From Channa striata (Eukaryota; Chordata; Actinopteri; Anabantiformes; Channidae), in NCBI GenBank assembly GCA_033026295.1, contig CM065183.1, positions 17,191,157 to 17,255,156 on the forward strand: 64,000 nt of DNA, in the 5' to 3' direction. The notes under the pieces are model-generated. The model was not told the DNA's origin. It did no database searches and saw nothing but the letters and a program-made list of their open reading frames with translations. This document shows positions 57,920 to 64,000 of this stretch, piece after piece. Numbering within the stretch: the stretch's first letter is position 1; each line of letters starts with the position of its first letter. The position numbers and the translations under genes were made by a program.

Positions 57920-59275
57920 GTGAGTATCTCACACCTCCAGCTGCAGGTTACAGCGGGCTCGGCAACATGCGGAAGCCCCGCTTTTAATTTGCGTGTTTGT
58001 GCCGCGTCGATGTCTCGCTGTACAGTTTGGCACCTGAGCGCATTTGTGCGCCACGGCGAGCGCGCTCCATCTCCCGGTGCTTTCGATTTTTCTTTTTAGG
58101 TTTTTATAAATCAAGAGTGAAAAGAAAAAATAAGTAGAAAAGAAGAACCTTCGTGCCTGTAATCCACTGCCTGGGAAAAGTCTCACAGGAGGAGCGCGGA
58201 TCCCTCAAAGCTTTGCCCGATTATTCAAGATTATTTATTAACTAGGGTTCACTGTTTTATCGCATTGATCCAATATTAATATGCCGTCATTTATGAGCTA
58301 TTGTTGCAAAAAACGTAGTTGATATCGTTTGATAGTTTGATTATTTCTGAGTATGGACTTAATGGATAAGGGTAGCTGCTTTGGGAGCAATGCTGAGATT
58401 CTTCACTGCCTTCTAAATGCAGATTCTCCTAATAACCATGAGAATAATTACAATGCGTCTAATTACACGGGTTAATGAAATTATAAGCCCCGATTTTAGC
58501 CTCATAAAAACGCCCAGTCTGTGAGGTGAATGTAATTACGTGTTCCTTGGGAAGAACATTTATAATTTCATTCATTATTTTGTCCTTTTTGTGTCTAATA
58601 GTTTCTCGCTTCATGGGGTCGTCGTCGGGCATGAACATGGGCAGCATGGGCAGCCTCAGCTCGCTGGCTGACGTGGGTAAAGGCATGGGCTCCCTGTCGA
58701 GCACCCCGAGGAGAAAGAGGCGAGTGCTGTTCTCCCAGGCGCAGGTCTACGAGTTGGAGCGACGCTTCAAGCAACAGAAATACCTGTCGGCACCGGAGAG
58801 GGAGCACCTGGCAAGTATGATCCACCTCACCCCGACCCAGGTGAAAATCTGGTTTCAGAATCACCGGTACAAGATGAAGAGACAGGCGAAGGACAAAGTG
58901 TCCCAGCAGCAGATGCAGCAGGACAGCGGCTCCTGCCAGCAGCAGCAGCAGTCCCCGCGGAGGGTGGCCGTGCCGGTGCTGGTGAAGGACGGGAAGCCGT
59001 GCCAGGGCAGCGGGCACACGCCCACATCCTCCGCTCAGACGCACCACCAGCAAGGGGGCAACGTCATGATCATGTCCAACAACACGTCCGGCCTCGGGCA
59101 GCATCAGAACCAGCAGGTGGGAAGCACAGGTCACTCTCCAGACTTGGCGCCGCACTCCTCCAGTCCGCCGTCTCTGCAGAGCCAAGTGGCCGGTCTGTCC
59201 CACCTCAACTCCCCCGGCGCAGATTACGGCTCGGCCCTGCAGTGTTCAGCCCTGTTATACGGCAGGACGTGGTGA
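57553..59275 (+). CDS. nkx2.1: NK2 homeodomain transcription factor Nkx2.1 (TTF-1), two coding exons
   Basis: This is a nuclear homeodomain factor specifying ventral forebrain/hypothalamus, thyroid and lung or swim-bladder-associated endoderm in vertebrates. Exons 57553-57919 and 58602-59275 join a split Ile codon (RFST-I-SRFMG) and give 346 residues. The TN motif is TPFSVSDILSPLEESYKK (9-26). The homeodomain is at about 159-218, with RRKRRVLFSQAQVYELERRF, VKIWFQNHRYKMKR and Tyr at homeodomain position 54 (residue 212). The Q-rich stretch is at about 224-239. The NK2-specific domain is PRRVAVPVLVKDGKPC (241-256). The C-terminus is ALLYGRTW. The N-terminus MSMSPKHTTPF is identical to mammalian NKX2-1. 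NKX2-4 is a close paralogue, but the pax9/slc25a21 neighbourhood favours NKX2-1. Confidence 0.95.
57920..58601 (+). other. nkx2.1: nkx2.1 intron (682 bp)
   Basis: GTGAGT to TCTAATAG. The second half (58400-58560) is rich in TAAT cores (CTAATTACACGGGTTAATG, GTAATTACGTG) and could hold an intronic enhancer. Confidence 0.6.
58602..59275 (+). CDS. nkx2.1: nkx2.1 second coding exon (homeobox)
   Basis: After TGTCTAATAG it completes Ile123 and encodes the homeodomain, Q-rich linker, NK2-specific domain and the GRTW C-terminus with TGA. Its base composition is markedly more GC-rich than the flanks. Confidence 0.95.
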
Positions 59276-59321
59276 CAAGAGGCGCCGGCCTTGATTTAAC
59301 CTTCTTCTTCTATTTAAAAGA

Positions 59322-59327
59322 AATAAA
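59322..59327 (+). terminator. nkx2.1 proximal polyadenylation signal
   Basis: AATAAA lies 47 bases after the stop and is followed by a T run. Confidence 0.5.
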
Positions 59328-59640
59328 GAGACTTTTTTTTCCTGTCAAGACTTCGACAAGTTTCACTGTAAATGTGCGCATTTGAACAAAACCGAGTGAA
59401 TTCGGTGCAGCTTTTCTTGAATTTCCACCTTTTGGAATGAAGTGGGACTAATATGGAAGAAACGCTTGTCCAGAAACGGCGGATGTGAAAGTCTTGGGAT
59501 TTATTTATGTAAATTATATCGAGACAAAAGAAGAATCAGCAGTCAAATAGGCCGCACTTTTAGGCAAAAAGTGAACCTGAACATGAAGGCACATAGACTA
59601 CAGGACTGCTCTATATGGGTGCTGTTAAATCCCCCCTCAG

Positions 59641-59641
59641 T

Positions 59642-59673
<32 letters not shown>

Positions 59674-59680
59674 CACACAC
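59641..59680 (+). repeat. CA microsatellite in nkx2.1 3' region
   Basis: About 20 CA units with one CG interruption lie between the two candidate polyadenylation signals. Confidence 0.85.
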
Positions 59681-59876
59681 TGACTGCTTTATAATAGAAT
59701 TTAATGTAAGCCGTAGATCTAGCTTGTACATTTCTGTAAAAGGTTGGAATTTTAGCTATTTGTTGTACAAAGTTTTTGACGCTATTGCCGGTTTGTTGTC
59801 GTTTCATCGGTATTTGTACGTTTTATTTCTTTGTAACTTATATAGATATTTGACTTACTACAAAACAGTCCTATTA

Positions 59877-59882
59877 ATAAAT
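59877..59882 (+). terminator. nkx2.1 distal polyadenylation signal
   Basis: AATAAA lies about 600 bases after the stop, in T-rich context. Confidence 0.4.
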
Positions 59883-59982
59883 TATGGAAACATGGCAGCT
59901 TTTTTTGTCAAATATGTCAACACATGTGGATTAAAATGCTGAAAATATAGAATGGATTATTAGAGTACAAATTAATATAGCA

Positions 59983-59983
59983 C

Positions 59984-60025
<42 letters not shown>
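59983..60025 (+). repeat. ATT microsatellite
   Basis: About 14 ATT units downstream of nkx2.1. Confidence 0.9.
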
Positions 60026-60747
60026 CGTATTTCAAATAGCTTTTTTTGAGTTTTTCTTTGTGTGTATAGATCTGGGCTTATTATAAGAAATTGTACCGCA
60101 AAAAAACACTGAGTGTCGGAAAGTTTGGAAAAACGACAAAAACTAAAAACAAAAAAGCCACAAAGAATTATATCATCCGCGGCTCTTATTCTGCCGTGAC
60201 AAAGAAATCGTGGAGCCTATTTTTCAGCAGTATTCTCTTAACAAACGACACAGCACTCAGGCTTATCGGCAAAGGCTGCAGCTCACACAAGCGTGCCCTG
60301 CAGAGCAAACTCAGCCTTTTCTCTTTCCTTCTCTCGCTCTCTGAGTCAGAAAGGTGAGGTCTCTCGGCTCCCGACATCAAACACAAGCGCGGCTCAAAGG
60401 GCAGCTTATCGACGAAATCCGTGACCAAACAGCGCGCCACATTCTCCGCGAACCGTCGGCGCTCGGCTATCAACGGCTTTATCAGTGATCGATGAGCGAA
60501 TTGAAAGGAAACTCTGAAAAGTCTTTGTGCCCGACAGCAACAACAAACTAATCTACTTAAAAAAATTTTTTAAATATGGACTAAATTACGCCTGTAGCTG
60601 TGGCAATAAACTGTTTTCAAACGGCCGAGCGCCCCGTAATTTATTCGACAGTAGGTGTGGGCTTTGTAAATAAAAGGTATAATAATCATCAGACACTATT
60701 CTTCCGACACCTAATGGAGCTACAGGTCTTAAATGGCAAACAATGTG

Positions 60748-60760
60748 GTTGCTAAGCGAC
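60748..60760 (+). promoter_or_regulatory. RFX X-box-like motif
   Basis: GTTGCTAAGCGAC fits the X-box pattern RYYNYY-N(1)-RRNRAC. It lies 1.5 kb after the nkx2.1 stop, beside the CpG-rich block. Confidence 0.3.
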
Positions 60761-62949
60761 GAGGGTAACGACAGGTCATTTTCATTTACGGCAAGAAAAA
60801 GTTGTTTTCAATTCAGCGTTTCACGTATGTAATTTTGCTAATGACAGTAAAGTAAATTAACCCAAAAGCAATTTTTTAAAGCTATGAGTAAAAATTTGAA
60901 CCGCACATTTTAACAGGACCCCAGCTCGTCTTTTGACCCCCTCCCTTTATTTTCAATTTGGCCAATATGGCCGGTTTTTAATCGGCTGAGCAATCTTCAG
61001 ACTGTTTAACCATTTAACCACTGAAGGCCCCAATAAACAACACGTTAAACAATGCTAGTTAAAAATGAAACATCAAACTATGAGCTGGGAGTAATTCAAA
61101 AGTAGCAGCAGTGCAGCTGCAACAACCCTGCAGGCCTGATTCACACTTCCTGCATGGGATCACTGATGTTCACTGACGCCATCGGTTTGTGTCCGTTTTC
61201 TTTTTCGTCAAAAACACGTATTTTCAGCCATATGAAGCTGTAAAACCCTCTGTTGTAAAAGTAATTATCCACATTTTGTGTTAACGTATTTAAACAGTGT
61301 CGCTGTTGGAAAAATGTAATTTGCGTGCGTAAAAGAAGCAACTCCAATTTTGGGTCACCAGCCAGGCCGGCAGGCAGCCCCCCCGCCCCCGAAAAAAAAA
61401 AGAAAAGAAAAAAGTTTAGGGCTGAACCCTTCAGCAGCATCAGAAACTATCTCGCATCAGGTATTTTGCAGCGCTGGTTTTGTTCGGGAGAGAAGTGAGA
61501 ACTTTGGGATTACATTAACATGTCTTTGGCGCGGTGTGTGGTCTTTGTGCGCAGCTTGTCGCTGTTGAGAATGACTTGTTGGAAGCGTGTGTGCTCTCAT
61601 CGCTCTCCTTTGTAGAAACCCACAGTGCAACTCCCCAAGTCCTCCTGGCTTTATGGTGGGCTGGTCTCCATGAACCCCAAGCAATTAGTCCCTAATCTCA
61701 GGATAATCATATTTGAGTTAGTGACTAGCTGCTGAATTTTATTCGCCTGTTTAGCTTCAGTGTTACGTTTGGGACGATATTTAACATCACGAGCTTCTGT
61801 TTTATGTGTCAGCGGAATTTGTGCGTCACAAAACTGCGGCTGCAAAAAAACGCAACAAGCAAAAGTGGATTTACATATTTCTTGAGACTTCGTTAAGTCC
61901 AAGCAAAGCAAATTGTATCGCATTTTAAAGACTTGATTAACCACATTTAACACATTTTACAACCTACAAATATCACTCAACGATTGTCACCATGATCAAG
62001 TTGCCTCTTGATTTTTAAATCTCTATTTCTCTCAACGGAAATGACAAAATGTCCATCTGTTGCCAAACTTTAATAACTAAGAAAATGGGGATTGTGGCTT
62101 GTGTTCAGTCTTTCTGCAGTAGGATTAATTAATTCCTCCGACACTTAAGAGGCGCAGACCTGAAAAAGAATGAATGGAATTTTTATACTATAGTCAATAT
62201 AATAATTAGATATTTATAGGTGATGACTGAGATATTGGCAATATAGACATGTAACAAGTAGCCTAAACAAAACAAAATGTTAATTAATTTGTGGCGCACG
62301 TAGTGTATTTACAACAGATGAATATGGAATGATATTTCCTATTGGTCAGATTAAGTATAAACGTATATAAACTTAAAATAAAATCATGAAGATAATTAGA
62401 ACACAAACGTGCTTGTCACATCATTAACGTTGTATTGTTTTGTGTGTTTGATTTGGTTTTAGACGTTTTTCCTCTTGCAGATGCAAGAGGCGGACTTGGG
62501 TGCTGTCCACGGTGCTGAAACTCACATTTATTAGAAAATCAGCACAAAGACTCTGCATGTTTCCTGCATGTGTAACGTGTCTGGCAAAAATCAAGTCAAC
62601 TCATAATCACACAAATGGAAATCTAACAATTTCTCAGAGCAACTAAGTGCTCGGCAGAGCTATTTCTTCTAATAATTTCTAATAACCTTGTTTACAGATG
62701 AAACACTTTGTTCTTTTAAAACACAGCCCCTCTTGTTCCGGTTTCTTAAGTTCCTAAACATTTTATTGCGGCAGGCCCGAGCATTCATGTGCATTACAAA
62801 CAGGACAATTACACAGCAACTGCAATCACCCCCCTTTGGTAAATGTTACTGTCAGCTAGCAGCAAAAATCTTTAATTGTCCTACGTTTATCTGCTTCTTC
62901 AAGCCATTGTGCAAAGAGCGCAAACGAGGGTCATTTGTGAACTGAAATA

Positions 62950-62963
62950 CTTTGCATGCAAAG
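62950..62963. promoter_or_regulatory. 14-bp octamer palindrome CTTTGCATGCAAAG
   Basis: This is a perfect palindrome of two overlapping TTTGCAT half octamers, a potential POU (Oct) dimer site. It lies in a repeat-free stretch 3.7 kb downstream of nkx2.1. Confidence 0.4.
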
Positions 62964-64000
62964 CGGAGCACAAGATGCTGTAATACTTGACCTTTCAGCA
63001 TAATTGTTGCAGGCATGAAATGCAGCATTCAGAGCTCGCTGAGTGGAGACTTTTTTCTCTCCTTCCCTCTGATGAACAAAGCACGTTTTATACATCTTCG
63101 GTGTTCATTTGGCTTTGTTTCTTTTGAAGAAAATTTCGCTGGGACTGGCTGCAATTTATCTTCATTTTAATAATACAGCTGAGGCAAAGAAAGAAAAAAA
63201 AATACGGCACAAATCACAAGATTTTTCAAGACTCAACAGTGGACTTTATAGTTAGCCTAAAATAAGCCGGAAAACTTGCAAATGGTTGTGTTATCATTTG
63301 GACATGACAGGCTTTTGACTAAGTCTTGCTTAAGGACACTTTAGGACAAACTGAACTGAAACCATAGCTTCAAAGTTGCCTGATTTAAGTGGTTTCTTGT
63401 ATTAACTTTAAATGTGATAATGTTGAAAATTCTTAAAAGAAACTTCATGTGGTACCTTCACAGCCACAATGGCCACTGGTGTGATTGATCCACTGTTTGT
63501 AACAATGTGCTTTGTGAGGAAACAAAACGTCCAAACCAAATTAGCAAAATTAAATTAGAAAAGGATTAAACACTCATACCTGATCTCACAGTCTGAGGTC
63601 AGACTGATGTTAATAAAGTGACTATGTGATTGGCAGTTTGCAGGATTCTCTGTTTCTTCATGCAAACAATTTATTTTAAAGCAAGTAAAGGTTTTTCCTT
63701 GAACTTAAATGTATAAGAAACAAAACCAAACACCTACTTTACATTGTTCATGCTCTTCTGCAAGTGGAACAAAATTAAAAAAGAATAATACGTTATAATC
63801 AATATAAATCATAATATTAGTATTGTCTGTTAAACATATCTGTTTGTGTAAAGTGTATTTTCTGTTTATCTCATCAATTTACCACTCTATAGGATATGAG
63901 CATTTTATTATAATTATACTTTTACTGTGTTTACCTCCTGTGTCTTCTGCTGATTGTTTCAAGTAACATCAAGCAGTCTATGGCCTCTTGACATATTCTG

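Larger units (their letters stand above)
59276..59945 (+). other. nkx2.1: nkx2.1 3' untranslated region (candidate)
   Basis: The first AATAAA is at 59322-59327, only 47 bases after the stop. A second is at 59877-59882. A CA microsatellite (59641-59680) lies between them. Alternative polyadenylation would include or exclude this repeat. Confidence 0.5.
60026..64000. other. Downstream of nkx2.1, no coding exon recognised
   Basis: A moderately CpG-rich block lies at 60170-60500, with an X-box-like motif at 60748. A repeat-free stretch at 62760-63060 holds an octamer palindrome. The remaining sequence is AT-rich. No conserved protein motif was seen in its reading frames. Confidence 0.5.

Noticed and set aside
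58595..59203. 202-codon minus-strand frame opposite nkx2.1 exon 2
   Set aside because: It is the antisense shadow of the conserved homeobox exon. Arg/Leu/His-rich composition follows from the GC-rich coding strand.
1..64000. CRISPR arrays, operons, riboswitches, rRNA or tRNA genes
   Set aside because: None seen. The short direct repeats present are microsatellites or transposon-internal repeats. I could not run tRNA or covariance-model searches, so a small RNA gene could have been missed.

Overview
The window is vertebrate nuclear DNA, almost certainly from a percomorph-type teleost. It has multi-exon genes with GT-AG introns, AT-rich intergenic DNA, many CA/TG and ATT microsatellites, and interspersed repeats typical of spiny-rayed fishes (Tc1-like, pogo-like, hAT and LINE fragments). 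No prokaryotic, organellar or viral features were seen.

Four protein-coding genes can be read, in an order conserved with mammals: slc25a21 (+, 5' end outside the window; eight exons from 6322 to 26553), pax9 (-, four coding exons, 38243 down to 31463), nkx2.9/NKX2-8 (+, two exons, 49518-50476) and nkx2.1 (+, two exons, 57553-59275). Slc25a21 and pax9 are tail to tail, about 5 kb apart between stop codons. Pax9 and nkx2.9 are head to head across an 11 kb gene-free interval. Nkx2.9 and nkx2.1 are in tandem, 7 kb apart. Slc25a21 encodes a mitochondrial oxodicarboxylate carrier. The other three encode transcription factors of pharyngeal endoderm, ventral neural tube, thyroid, lung and tooth/skeletal development. 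The carrier is probably a bystander whose introns host regulatory DNA of its neighbours.

Region by region: 1-6321 is upstream or intronic slc25a21 DNA with a truncated fish repeat at the left edge. 6406-17258 is a long intron carrying a pogo-like deletion derivative with TA duplication, a teleost repeat fragment, and a non-autonomous hAT element with a perfect 8-bp target duplication. 18202-22290 carries a decayed Tc1-like transposase and the 3' part of a non-LTR retrotransposon. 22683-25943 holds the last large introns, with unique-looking, possibly conserved non-coding blocks. 27600-30870 is a featureless tail-to-tail spacer. 38244-49517 is the shared upstream region of pax9 and nkx2.9. 50920-57552 lies between the NK2 genes and contains a LINE tail, a strong CTCF-like motif and an ATTA-rich block. 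59276-64000 is the nkx2.1 3' UTR and downstream DNA with no recognisable coding exon.

Main points for a second look: a one-base frame break inside the paired-box exon of pax9 (probably a sequence error); two perfect CTCF-consensus motifs in divergent orientation flanking nkx2.9; an hAT element carrying three phased TGACGT sites; a perfect 14-bp octamer palindrome downstream of nkx2.1; and a 34-codon zinc-ribbon mini-ORF after the LINE fragment. I found no wholly new gene system. The unusual content is regulatory and mobile-element derived.
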